The translations under genes were made by a program, and so were the position numbers. Below, piece after piece: positions 9,153 to 17,212 of a stretch of DNA of 64,000 bases (the stretch's first letter is position 1; each line of letters opens with the position of its first letter). This DNA comes from Myxococcota bacterium (GTDB lineage Bacteria; Myxococcota_A; UBA9160; UBA4427). The notes under the pieces are model-generated. The model saw only the letters and a list, made by a program, of their open reading frames with translations, searched no databases and was not told the origin of the DNA. The stretch spans positions 1 through 64,000 of the forward strand of contig JAQWRT010000014.1 of the NCBI GenBank assembly GCA_029243605.1. Direction: 5' to 3'.

Positions 9153-9273
9153 CGAGCGATTAGCGACGGAAGAGCGAGCACTTTTTCCCTTGCCCAGACG
9201 CATTTGCAAGTTGTTGTTGAGACGCATTTTTGTGTTATTCAAAAAATTGCCATCAATCGAAGGCATCAAATCG

Positions 9274-9303
9274 TTGACACATCCTCGCGCGCTAAGGTAT
9301 CCA
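9274..9303 (+). promoter_or_regulatory. Candidate promoter, IclR gene
   Basis: A perfect -35 TTGACA (9274-9279) is followed after 18 bases by TATCCA (9298-9303). The -10 is a partial match. It would leave a leader of about 300 bases before the IclR-type gene. Confidence 0.3.
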
Positions 9304-9529
9304 TTGGCTACTCCCCTGGGCGCGTGGATTCTTAAAAGCAAACCAACCTTGAATCCGCTGCCCGCATCCCGGTGCGGCCTTGCAATCTTCCCCCCACGTC
9401 ACATGTTGCGGCATTCATATCGATCGCTTTGCGCTCGCCCCTCGGGTCGAGAAGACGAAGTCATTTCGATTTTTCGCCGCCGGCAGAACAAACCCTGCCC
9501 AGCATGTTTTCACGAACCCAAGCGTTGCT

Positions 9530-9541
9530 GACAATGTTGTC
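9530..9541. promoter_or_regulatory. Short palindrome upstream of the IclR gene
   Basis: GACAATGTTGTC is a perfect dyad (5 bp arms, 2-base centre) 62 bases before the IclR-type start. IclR regulators often bind palindromes in their own promoters, but a 12-base dyad can arise by chance. Confidence 0.2.
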
Positions 9542-9603
9542 GCTTATCTGGGTCGTCGGTCTGCGTGGACCTTGGGGAATACCTGGCGTAGCCGTACCCC
9601 TCA

Positions 9604-10419
9604 ATGGACAAGCGGACCCCATCCACTATGGCAGTAAAGCCCAAGAGTGATTACTCGATTCAGACGGTTAGTAACGCGCTTCGCATGCTCGAGTCGTTCT
9701 ACAAGGCCGACGAACTCGGGGTGAGCGAACTCTCGCGTCGACTTCGCCTTCACAAGAACAATGTCTTCCGGTTGCTCGCGACCTTGGAAGAGCACGGTTA
9801 TATCGAGCAGAGTCCGGAGACCGAGCGCTACCGGTTGGGGACTCGCTGCCTCGAATTGAGCCAGAGTTTTGGCCGGGGAAACGCCCTGCTGCGTCGAGCG
9901 AGGCCGGTTTTGGAGGAGTTGGCGATCAAGTCCGGGGAAACCGCTCATCTGGCTGTCCTTCGGGACTATGAGGTCGTGCACCTCGACGGCGTCCAGCCCG
10001 AGCGCATGCTGCTGACGGGCCTGCGCGTGGGCAGCCGTCTGCCCGTGAACTGCACGGCCCTCGGGAAAGTGCTCGTCGGCTGCGCCGGAGAGACGATGCG
10101 CGAGGGTTTCCTCCATCAGATGCCACCCGGGCCCCCGCTGGCCGCTCGGACCGGCCGGACGGTGCTCGAGACCGAGAAGCTCTTCTCGGAATTCGACGAG
10201 ATCCGGCACCAGGGTTACGCCACCGATATTGAGGAATGCGAGGTGGGCATGTGCTGCGCGGCGGCCCCGGTCTATGGCGCCGCCGGCGAATTAATGGGCG
10301 CGCTCTCGATCTCCGGGCCGGCCTCTCGCCTAGATGAAAAGGCCCTGCGCATGGATTCGGCCCGGTGGGTGATTTCCGCCGCCGAACAGCTCTCGCTGGA
10401 ACTCGGCCACCGCCCCTAG
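9604..10419 (+). CDS. IclR-family transcriptional regulator
   Basis: 271 residues (263 if the ATG at 9628 is used; neither has a strong ribosome site). The N-terminal winged helix-turn-helix reads SIQTVSNALRMLESF then LGVSELSRRLRLHKNNVFRLLATLEEHGYIEQ, the typical IclR domain. The C-terminal effector domain contains GSRLPVNCTALGKVLVG and YATDIEECEVGMCCAAAPVYG, with the paired cysteines common in this domain. It probably controls itself and perhaps the acyl-CoA dehydrogenase 199 bases downstream. The effector is unknown. Confidence 0.92.
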   Translation: MDKRTPSTMAVKPKSDYSIQTVSNALRMLESFYKADELGVSELSRRLRLHKNNVFRLLATLEEHGYIEQSPETERYRLGTRCLELSQSFGRGNALLRRARPVLEELAIKSGETAHLAVLRDYEVVHLDGVQPERMLLTGLRVGSRLPVNCTALGKVLVGCAGETMREGFLHQMPPGPPLAARTGRTVLETEKLFSEFDEIRHQGYATDIEECEVGMCCAAAPVYGAAGELMGALSISGPASRLDEKALRMDSARWVISAAEQLSLELGHRP

Positions 10420-10618
10420 GCGCGGCGCTCGTCTCGCCTGCCGCCGCTCGTCTCGGAGATCTCCGGATCTCGGGTCGTGGTCCTGGGGCCCGGCTTCCCC
10501 TCGGCGTGCGCCGGGGTTTCGCCTCGGACTACCGGCGGGGGCAACCCGCCCGCGGTTTTAGTACAGTCGTTCGCCCCCGCTCGCCCCTCGGCAGAGCCAG
10601 CCAGCCCGGAGTCCTCAC

Positions 10619-11758
10619 TTGGAATTTGCACTCGACGACGAACTTCTCGCCCTCCAGCAGACCGCCCGTCGCTTCGCCGACGAAGAAATCATTCCGGTTG
10701 CCGCGGAATTCGACCGCACCGGGGAGTTTCCTCGCTCGATTATCCAGAAGGCCTGGGAGTTGGGTCTCTCGAGCACCTTCATTCCCTCGGAGTTGGGTGG
10801 CCTGGGCCTATCGATTCTCGGATCCTGCCTGATTGTCGAGGAAATCTCTCGGGGCTGTGCGGGGATCGCCACCTCGGCCATGTGCAACGACCTCGGCCTC
10901 TCCCCGATTCTGGTGGGAGGCAGCGACGCTCAGAAGGAAGAGTGGCTCTCGCTTTGCGCCGAGGAGTTTAAACTCGTCTCTTTTTGTCTCTCCGAGCCCG
11001 CGGCGGGTTCCGACGTCGCCGGTCTCCAACTCCACGCGGCCAAGGAGGGTGACGACTACATCCTCAACGGGACCAAGGCCTGGATCACTAATGGCGGGGA
11101 AGCGGACCTCTACACGGTTTTCGCCACCCTAGACCGCTCGAGCCGCCACAAGGGGATCTGCGCCTTTGTTGTCCCCCGGGACACCCCGGGTCTCGAGCCG
11201 GGGAAGAAGGAGGACAAGCTCGGCCAGCGGGCGAGCGATACTCGGGTCGTCCATTTCGATGGCGTTCGGGTCCCCAGCCGCCAGCGCCTGGGCGCCGAGG
11301 GCGAAGGATTTCGCATCGCCATGGAGACCTTGGACCGGACCCGTCCGATGATCGGCGCCCTGGCCGTGGGGATCGCACGCCGGGCCCTGGATGAATGCCT
11401 CGCCTACTCCCGGGAGCGAAAGGCCTTCGGTTCGGCGATCGCCGAATTCCAGGCCGTCCAATTCATGATGGCGGATATGGCCAAGGATATTGAGGCGAGT
11501 CGGCTTTTGACCCACCAGTGCGCCTGGATGATCGATGAGGGCATGCGGGCCTCAAAGCAATCCTCGATGGCCAAGTGCTTCTCCACCGACGCGGCCATGA
11601 AGGCCACGGTGGATGCGGTCCAGATCTTCGGGGGCAACGGCTACACCAAGGAGTACCCCGTGGAGAAGTTGATGCGGGATGCCAAGTTGATGCAGATCTA
11701 CGAGGGAACCAACCAGATCCAGCGCATGGTCATCGCCCGGGAGCTGCTCTCGAGCTAG
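10619..11758 (+). CDS. Acyl-CoA dehydrogenase
   Basis: FAD-dependent alpha,beta-dehydrogenation of acyl-CoA, passing electrons to ETF. The 379 residues (TTG start) show the family order: helical N-domain, [15 protein letters not shown] and [13 protein letters not shown] of the FAD/beta domain, then [43 protein letters not shown] and YEGTNQIQR. The glutamate in YEGT (E362) is at the catalytic-base position used by short- and medium-chain enzymes, and not that of isovaleryl-CoA dehydrogenase. Substrate chain length is not predictable. It lies after an IclR regulator with no thiolase or hydratase neighbour. Confidence 0.93.
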   Translation: MEFALDDELLALQQTARRFADEEIIPVAAEFDRTGEFPRSIIQKAWELGLSSTFIPSELGGLGLSILGSCLIVEEISRGCAGIATSAMCNDLGLSPILVGGSDAQKEEWLSLCAEEFKLVSFCLSEPAAGSDVAGLQLHAAKEGDDYILNGTKAWITNGGEADLYTVFATLDRSSRHKGICAFVVPRDTPGLEPGKKEDKLGQRASDTRVVHFDGVRVPSRQRLGAEGEGFRIAMETLDRTRPMIGALAVGIARRALDECLAYSRERKAFGSAIAEFQAVQFMMADMAKDIEASRLLTHQCAWMIDEGMRASKQSSMAKCFSTDAAMKATVDAVQIFGGNGYTKEYPVEKLMRDAKLMQIYEGTNQIQRMVIARELLSS

Positions 11759-11841
11759 TTCTTGCCGGCTCCCTGCGTGCCCCGGAGAGGCATTCCGTCC
11801 GGGCCCGAGGAGAGGTTCCGAGGATCGGAGCCGGATGGGCT

Positions 11842-11871
11842 TAGACAAGCCCTGGCACGATCTGATAGGCT
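11842..11871 (+). promoter_or_regulatory. Candidate promoter of malic enzyme gene
   Basis: TAGACA (11842-11847), one mismatch from the -35 consensus, 18 bases, then TAGGCT (11866-11871). The -10 resembles those proposed upstream of rho, rpsU and glcD in this window. Confidence 0.35.
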
Positions 11872-11958
11872 CTGGCCACCCTGCAGGGCGTTCGTCCCAG
11901 CTCCCCGGGGTCAAGCTGGCCGGTCCAGCGTCGACGGGGCGCGCACAAGGAATTTCCA

Positions 11959-13245
11959 GTGAGTTTGAAGGACAGGGCGCTCTCCTACCACAGTGAAGGG
12001 CGACCAGGAAAAGTCAAGGTCGTTCCCACCAAGCCGACGGTCACCGCCGAAGACTTGTCCTTGGCCTATACCCCGGGCGTCGCCGCTCCCTGCCTCGAAA
12101 TCCAGCGGGATCCCGAGGCCGCCTATCGCTACACCGCCAAGAGCAATCTGGTGGCGGTGATTAGCAATGGGACCGCCGTTCTCGGGCTGGGCAATATCGG
12201 ATCCCTGGCGGGCAAGCCGGTGATGGAGGGCAAGGGCGTTCTCTTCAAGCGCTTTGCCGATATCGATGTTTTCGACATCGAGATCGACAGCGAAGATCCG
12301 CAAGAGGTGATCCGGACCTGTCAGTTGATTGCGCCGACCTTTGGCGGCATCAACCTCGAAGATATTCGGGCACCCGAGTGTTTCGAAATCGAAGAGACCC
12401 TGAAGCGAACCCTCGACATCCCGGTCTTTCACGACGACCAGCACGGCACGGCGATTATTTCGGCTGCGGCTCTGCTGAACGCTCTCGAAATTACAGGCAA
12501 GAAGATCGACGAGATTCGTGTGGTGGTTTCCGGGGCGGGAGCGGCTTCCATCGCGTGCATGAAGCTCTACAAGGATCTGGGCGTCAGGGCCGAGAATATC
12601 CTGATGACCGATAGCCGAGGTGTCCTCTACCAAGGACGCGGCGAGGGGATGAACCCCTACAAGGAAGAGTTTGCGGTGGAGACGACCAAGCGCACGCTTG
12701 GCGATGCTCTCGACGGATCCGATGTCTTCGTGGGGCTCTCCATGGCGGGGCTGGTGACCAAGGAAATGGTCGAGTCCATGAACACGCAACCCATTATTTT
12801 TGCCATGGCGAATCCCGACCCGGAGATCACACCCACCGAGGTCAACGACGTGCGCAGCGACGCGATCACGGCCACCGGCCGTTCGGATTTCGCGAATCAG
12901 GTCAACAACGTACTGGGCTTCCCCTTCATCTTCCGGGGCGCTTTGGACGTGCGCGCCAGCGCGATCAATGAGGAAATGAAGAAGGCCGCGGTTTTCGCCC
13001 TGGCCGAGTTGGCTCGCCGGGGAGAAGCGGTTCCCGAAGTCGTCAAGCGCGCCTACCCGGGTGAGTCTTTCGAGTTCGGTCCCGATTGCATCATCCCCAA
13101 ACCTTTCGATCCCCGGGTTTTGCTCTATGTCCCCCCGGCGGTGGCCCAGGCGGCGATGGATACCGGTGTGGCCCGCGAGCCCATCGAGATCGGCGACTAT
13201 GCCCAGCAGCTCGTCCACATGGTGGGCGATATCGCCAACCTCTAG
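11959..13245 (+). CDS. NAD(P)-dependent malic enzyme, short form
   Basis: Oxidative decarboxylation of malate to pyruvate. The 428-residue protein (GTG start) has [14 protein letters not shown] with the catalytic tyrosine Y37, [37 protein letters not shown] with metal-binding acids, the nucleotide-binding [16 protein letters not shown], and [12 protein letters not shown]. This is the short bacterial form without the C-terminal phosphotransacetylase-like domain of E. coli MaeB. The cofactor, NAD or NADP, cannot be fixed with confidence. A promoter candidate lies about 90 bases upstream. It feeds pyruvate/acetyl-CoA or NADPH pools. Confidence 0.93.
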   Translation: MSLKDRALSYHSEGRPGKVKVVPTKPTVTAEDLSLAYTPGVAAPCLEIQRDPEAAYRYTAKSNLVAVISNGTAVLGLGNIGSLAGKPVMEGKGVLFKRFADIDVFDIEIDSEDPQEVIRTCQLIAPTFGGINLEDIRAPECFEIEETLKRTLDIPVFHDDQHGTAIISAAALLNALEITGKKIDEIRVVVSGAGAASIACMKLYKDLGVRAENILMTDSRGVLYQGRGEGMNPYKEEFAVETTKRTLGDALDGSDVFVGLSMAGLVTKEMVESMNTQPIIFAMANPDPEITPTEVNDVRSDAITATGRSDFANQVNNVLGFPFIFRGALDVRASAINEEMKKAAVFALAELARRGEAVPEVVKRAYPGESFEFGPDCIIPKPFDPRVLLYVPPAVAQAAMDTGVAREPIEIGDYAQQLVHMVGDIANL

Positions 13246-13313
13246 GCTGCCGGCGCTGAGAACGTCCGCCGGGCGAAGTGCCTTTTTTGGCGCGCGCAGT
13301 TTCGAGGGGCGCC

Positions 13314-13814
13314 GTGGAGATTGAACGGAAATTTCGGGTGGTGGGCACGCCTTGGCAATCCCTGGCCCCGGGGTCCCGTTATCGGCAGGGCTATCTCGCC
13401 GAAGCCCGCGGCGTCGTCGTGCGGGTCCGGGTTTCCGAAAACCAGGCCTGGCTCACGGTGAAGGGCCCCACTCGAGGGATCTCGCGCGAGGAATTCGAAT
13501 ACGCGATTCCCGTCGCCGAGGGTGAGGCGTTGCTCGAGCTGTGCGGTAGCCGAGAAGTGGCGAAGACCCGCTACCGCTGGCCCGTTCCGGGCGGGTTGTG
13601 CTTCGAGATCGATGTCTTCGAGGGAAATAACGCCGGGTTGGTGGTGGCGGAAATCGAACTCGAGAAGGCGGACCAGGAATTTGTGCGACCCGATTGGCTT
13701 GGCGAAGAGGTCAGCCACGACCCGCGCTACCGAAACAGCGAACTCAGCCTTTGCCCCTATTCGGACTGGTCATCCGAATCGGCCGGGAGCGAGGATTCTT
13801 CCTCGTCGGCCTGA
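13314..13814 (+). CDS. CYTH-domain (inorganic triphosphatase-like) protein
   Basis: With the GTG at 13314 the protein is 166 residues and starts VEIERKF, the defining ExExK motif of CYTH proteins that bind triphosphates and divalent metal in a beta-tunnel. Further motifs in order are RQGYLAE, VVRVRVSENQAWLTVKGP, REEFEYAIP, KTRYRWPV, FEIDVFEGNNAGLVVAEIEL. A GAGGGG lies just upstream of the start; an earlier GTG at 13278 would add 12 unlike residues. Bacterial relatives hydrolyse inorganic or thiamine triphosphate. The 3' end overlaps the convergent tatC by 58 bases, a serine-rich tail. Confidence 0.85.
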   Translation: MEIERKFRVVGTPWQSLAPGSRYRQGYLAEARGVVVRVRVSENQAWLTVKGPTRGISREEFEYAIPVAEGEALLELCGSREVAKTRYRWPVPGGLCFEIDVFEGNNAGLVVAEIELEKADQEFVRPDWLGEEVSHDPRYRNSELSLCPYSDWSSESAGSEDSSSSA

Positions 13815-14551
13815 TTGCGCTTCCGCCTTCGCTCGGCATCGAAGATCCACGCTACGGCGACCCCGAGCAAATAGAGGACCAACATGGGGATCGCGAGCAG
13901 GATCTGGCTGACGAAATCCGGGGGTGTCAGTACGGCGGCGACGACGAAGATCCCGAGCACCGCATAGGGTGTTCCCAACCAGAGCCTGCGGGCGCTGACG
14001 ATGCCGGTCACCGCGAGAAAGAAGATCAGCACCGGGAGTTCGAAGGCGACTCCGAAGGCGAGGAAGAGCCGGGCCGTGGTGGAAAACGCCAGGGACATGG
14101 TCCAGCTCTGCTCGATCAGCCCGCTGGTATCGAAGCCGCTGAGGAAATCGAAGACGATGGGGAAGACCTGGGTGTATCCAAAGATGGCGCCGCCGGCGAA
14201 GAGTAGGCTCGAAGCGAGGACGAAGGGGATCACCGCCCGACGCTCCTGGACGTAGAGGCCCGGGGAGACGAAGGCCCAGATCTGCCAGAACGTGACGGGA
14301 AGGGAGGCCATGAAGCCCGCGAGCAGGGAGGCCTTCAAATAGGTGAAGAAGGTTTCTGTCGGCGAGATGGCCTGGAGCTTCGAGCCCCGCTCGGCCATGA
14401 CTTCGATGACCGGGTCGAGCAGGAAAAGAAAAATTTCCTCGGCAAAACTGAAGGCGGCGACGCTGAAGATCAGGAGCGTGCCGAGGGTCCAGAAGAGTCG
14501 GTTTCGGAGCTCGCCGAGGTGCTCGGTAATCGGAGCGGGTTCGTCAGGCAC
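13757..14551 (-). CDS. tatC: Sec-independent protein translocase TatC
   Basis: Core receptor of the twin-arginine export system, inner membrane. The 264 residues start with HLGELRNRLFW, the TatC N-terminal signature, and continue with SPTETFFTYLKASLLAGFMASLPVTFWQIWAFVSPGLY, including the conserved F, E and P residues of the signal-peptide binding site, and six hydrophobic helices. The C-tail is charged. It overlaps the upstream tatA/B gene by eight bases and converges with the CYTH gene. Only one TatA/B-type subunit is visible in the window. Confidence 0.95.
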   Translation of the reverse strand: MPDEPAPITEHLGELRNRLFWTLGTLLIFSVAAFSFAEEIFLFLLDPVIEVMAERGSKLQAISPTETFFTYLKASLLAGFMASLPVTFWQIWAFVSPGLYVQERRAVIPFVLASSLLFAGGAIFGYTQVFPIVFDFLSGFDTSGLIEQSWTMSLAFSTTARLFLAFGVAFELPVLIFFLAVTGIVSARRLWLGTPYAVLGIFVVAAVLTPPDFVSQILLAIPMLVLYLLGVAVAWIFDAERRRKRNQADEEESSLPADSDDQSE

Positions 14552-14909
14552 CGCGGTCGGGGTCCACTTTCTCGGAGCTCGCCGGGGCCGGGCTGGCTTC
14601 GGGCTCCTTCGGGTCCGCCGCGCTCGTCGACGCCGGGGGGCTCGGCTCGGGCTGCGCGGCGTCCACCAATTGGGGCGGCTTCTCGGGCTCTTGCTCCGAC
14701 GTTCTCGGGTTGGCGGCGTCGGCGGGCGGCGTCGGTGGCTTTGGGTCGGTGTCGAGGTTGAACGACTGCTTCAGGTCGTTGGAGGCTCGGCGGAACTCCG
14801 AGAGTCCCTTGCCGAGACTGCGGGCCACCTCGGGCAGGCGCTTGGGCCCAAAGACGAGGAGGGCCACGACGCAGACGATGGCGAGTTCCTGAATACCGAT
14901 TCCGAACAT
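14544..14909 (-). CDS. Twin-arginine translocase TatA/TatB-type subunit
   Basis: 121 residues: a short N-terminal membrane helix (MFGIGIQELAIVCVVALLVF), the FGPKRLPEVARSLGKGL amphipathic helix, then a long Pro/Ala/Glu-rich tail. The FGP hinge is shared by TatA and TatB. The glutamate at position 8 and the start MFGIG favour TatB-like, while the GKGLSEFRRA pattern also occurs in TatA of deltaproteobacteria. A single subunit may do both jobs. It is translationally coupled to tatC. Confidence 0.88.
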   Translation of the reverse strand: MFGIGIQELAIVCVVALLVFGPKRLPEVARSLGKGLSEFRRASNDLKQSFNLDTDPKPPTPPADAANPRTSEQEPEKPPQLVDAAQPEPSPPASTSAADPKEPEASPAPASSEKVDPDRGA

Positions 14910-14973
14910 GGCGGGAAATTAGCAGGCCAGGCCGCCCTGGCATCGAGGAGCTCAGGTCCGAGGCGGGGCGCCC

Positions 14974-15003
14974 GGGAAAGAGGTCTAGGGGAAAGAGGTC
15001 TAG
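14974..15003. repeat. Perfect 15-bp tandem repeat, two copies
   Basis: GGGAAAGAGGTCTAG occurs twice back to back (14974-14988 and 14989-15003), followed by a decayed GAGAGAGCTAG. It lies in the region upstream of the minus-strand tatA/B gene. The function is unknown. Confidence 0.8.
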
Positions 15004-15088
15004 GAGAGAGCTAGGAGATGAGGAGCCAGCGGTCGTACCCCCCCGAGTTTGTACCGCCGGCCCCTCTCTCCAATTGAACGCAGATCAA

Positions 15089-15541
15089 TTAAGCGCAGAG
15101 CCTGGCTGGGCTCTCAGAATCGTTTCGGCTCACGACCCGCATGGGGCTGTGCCGCCGGGTACTGCTCTCGACCAAGCTCAGACCCAGCGCGTAGCGGCCG
15201 TCGTCCCGGGTGCGACACCAGACGATGAGCGCGAGGGCCTCGAGGGCCGACTCGCCGTCCAGGGTCTGGAGGACCACCTGCAGAAGGGTTCCCTTGGCCT
15301 CGGGTTGGTCCACGATGACACACAGGCCCGAGCTGGATTGATCGCGGGTCAGGCCGGTCAGGCGCTGCTGGTTTCGGCTGTTGCGCGGGTAATGGCTGTA
15401 TTCCAGGCTGCAGACGATCTGCTCGCGCTGCTCGGCCCGGGCGTTTTCCGGGGTCGGTTCCGAGCGGAGGGCATGGGGGCGTCGCGTCCAGGTCTGGGGG
15501 GCGGCGGGGTTCTCGACTTCTCTCGTTGTCTGGCTCTGCAT
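15089..15541 (-). CDS. PilZ-domain-like protein
   Basis: A 150-residue soluble protein. The central part reads REQIVCSLEYSHYPRN, then RNQQRLTGLTRDQSSSGLCVIVD, and ends RTRDDGRYALGLSLVE. The DQSSSG box matches the PilZ (D/N)xSxxG motif, and the arginines before it could form the RxxxR loop that binds cyclic di-GMP, although the spacing is not classical. The final GLSLVE strand is typical. No effector domain is fused. It stands alone between the tat genes and a sigma-54 regulator. Confidence 0.65.
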   Translation of the reverse strand: MQSQTTREVENPAAPQTWTRRPHALRSEPTPENARAEQREQIVCSLEYSHYPRNSRNQQRLTGLTRDQSSSGLCVIVDQPEAKGTLLQVVLQTLDGESALEALALIVWCRTRDDGRYALGLSLVESSTRRHSPMRVVSRNDSESPARLCA

Positions 15542-15782
15542 GGAACCTGACTAGAGCAAGGCCTGTGCCAGAGCGGACCTTAGGGGTCCTAAGTCCTTGA
15601 AAAGTCGCCGGAATATTTATTTTCGAGGGGATTTGGGGAGGCTCGGCCCGGTCTCGGCACTGTTCCGCGCCGTACCGCTCTTGCCCGGATGATCCCGAAG
15701 TCTCTGGTTTTAAAAGACTTTTTCGAGGTGTTCCGGCCTGCACAGCGATCTCGGACGATTGTTCCCAGCGGTACCCCCGGTT

Positions 15783-17156
15783 TTATCCCGGTTCGCCGAT
15801 GCCGAGCTTGTCGATCTTCAACTTGAGGATGCGCCGGGTGATGCCCAGGCTGGCCGCGGTTCGGGTCTGGTTCCAATCCTGGCGCTCGAGGGCCTCCCGG
15901 AGGATTTCGGTTTCGAAGCGCGCCACGAGCTGCTCGAAATCGATTTGGCCCTGGCGCCATTCCTCGCGCAGGGCTTCCGCCTGGCCCGAGCGCCGAACCG
16001 GGAGCGGAAGCCGGGCGACATCGATGATCGGGCCGTCGCTCATGGCGATTCCGTGTTCGATGGCATTTTCGAGTTCGCGCACATTGCCCGGCCAGCCGTA
16101 GTCGAGCAGCGCCCGGTGGGCGGCATCCGAAAGGCTGGGGGCGTCGGCCTCGGGATCGGGCCGGGTGGCCCGGCCGAGGAAGGTCTCCGCGAGAAGTGCC
16201 ACATCCTCTCGGCGCTCCCGGAGCGGCGGCATCACCAAGGGAACCACGTTGACCCGGTAGTAGAGATCTGAGCGGAAGCGCCCGGCCTCGACTTCGGCCT
16301 CGAGGTCGCGATTGGTGGCGGCGAGAATGCGAACGTCGATGGGCACCGGGTGAGTGCTTCCCACCCGCTCCACCACGCGCTCCTGGAGGGCGCGCAGGAG
16401 TTTGACCTGGAGATTGGCCTCGAGTTCGCCGATCTCGTCGAGAAAGAGCGTGCCCCGGTGAGCGGCCTCGAAGCGGCCGATACGCTGGTCCCCCGCCCCG
16501 GTAAACGCACCCTTTTCGTGGCCGAAGAGCTCGCTCTCGATCAGGTCTCGGGGAATCGCCCCGCAGTTGACCGGGATGAAGGGCTCTGCGCTGCGCGCCG
16601 AAAGGTCGTGAATCGCTCGGGCGGCGAGTTCCTTGCCCGTTCCGCTTTCGCCGCTGATAAGAACCGTCGCCGAGGACTTGGCAAGGCGCTCCACCGTGCG
16701 AAAGACTTCCTGGATGGCCGGGCTTCGGCCCACCATGCGCCCGAGTTGATGGCGCTGGCGGACTTCATCGCGCAGGCGAACGACTTCCTGCTCGAGCATC
16801 TGGTGCTCGATAATCTGGGCCACCTTGAGGCGCAGGGGCTCGAGTTCGAAGGGTTTGGTGACAAAATCAGCCGCCCCCATCTTCATGGCTTCCACCGCCA
16901 CGGCGACGGTATTGGTCGCGGTTAAGACCACCACGGGGATTTCGATTCCCGACTGGCGAAATTCGGCCAGCAGGTCGAGCCCGTTGCGTTCGGGCATGAC
17001 CACGTCGAGGAGGATGAGGTCGGGAGGGCATCGCGAAACCGAGCGCAGGGCGGTATCGACGCTCTCGGCGGTTTCGATGCTGTACTCCCGCTTGAGAAGC
17101 ATGCGCAGCGATTCCCGCACCGCGGGCTCATCGTCGACAACGAGAACTGTGGGCAT
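15783..17156 (-). CDS. Sigma-54-dependent response regulator, NtrC family
   Basis: 457 residues in three domains. The receiver (1-120) has DD at 8-9, phospho-acceptor D51 and K101. The AAA+ domain (about 138-370) has Walker A GESGTGKE (169-176), the sigma-54 contact loop GAFTGA (216-221), Walker B TLFLDEIGEL (236-245) and WPGNVRELEN. The C-terminal Fis-type helix-turn-helix reads NQTRTAASLGITRRIL. All functional motifs are intact, so it should activate sigma-54 promoters when phosphorylated. It follows the unusual sensor gene by 56 bases on the same strand, and the two form a likely two-component pair. Confidence 0.94.
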   Translation of the reverse strand: MPTVLVVDDEPAVRESLRMLLKREYSIETAESVDTALRSVSRCPPDLILLDVVMPERNGLDLLAEFRQSGIEIPVVVLTATNTVAVAVEAMKMGAADFVTKPFELEPLRLKVAQIIEHQMLEQEVVRLRDEVRQRHQLGRMVGRSPAIQEVFRTVERLAKSSATVLISGESGTGKELAARAIHDLSARSAEPFIPVNCGAIPRDLIESELFGHEKGAFTGAGDQRIGRFEAAHRGTLFLDEIGELEANLQVKLLRALQERVVERVGSTHPVPIDVRILAATNRDLEAEVEAGRFRSDLYYRVNVVPLVMPPLRERREDVALLAETFLGRATRPDPEADAPSLSDAAHRALLDYGWPGNVRELENAIEHGIAMSDGPIIDVARLPLPVRRSGQAEALREEWRQGQIDFEQLVARFETEILREALERQDWNQTRTAASLGITRRILKLKIDKLGIGEPG

Positions 17157-17212
17157 CGACCCGAATGTATCACGCCTTCCGGAAATCGGGGTGAAAGGCG
17201 ATCCGAGGGCGT

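Larger units (their letters stand above)
9093..9603. other. 511-base intergenic region before the IclR gene
   Basis: After the terminator the sequence is clearly richer in A and T than the neighbouring genes and shows no convincing reading frame: the open frames are short and of unlike composition. It holds one promoter candidate (9274-9303) and a small palindrome (9530-9541). It most likely carries the control region of the IclR-type gene. Confidence 0.6.

Noticed and set aside
9079..9531. 150-codon frame downstream of the LspA-like gene
   Set aside because: It runs through a strong terminator and has a product unlike any protein and codon use unlike the neighbours.
15575..15596. Bulged hairpin GGAC(C)TTAGG/CCTAAGTCC as a terminator
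   Set aside because: No T-run follows in either direction; it may just be leader structure of the PilZ gene.
15698..15723. AAGTCT/AGACTT stem followed by TTT on the plus strand
   Set aside because: No plus-strand gene ends here, so it has nothing to terminate; on the minus strand there is no U-tract.
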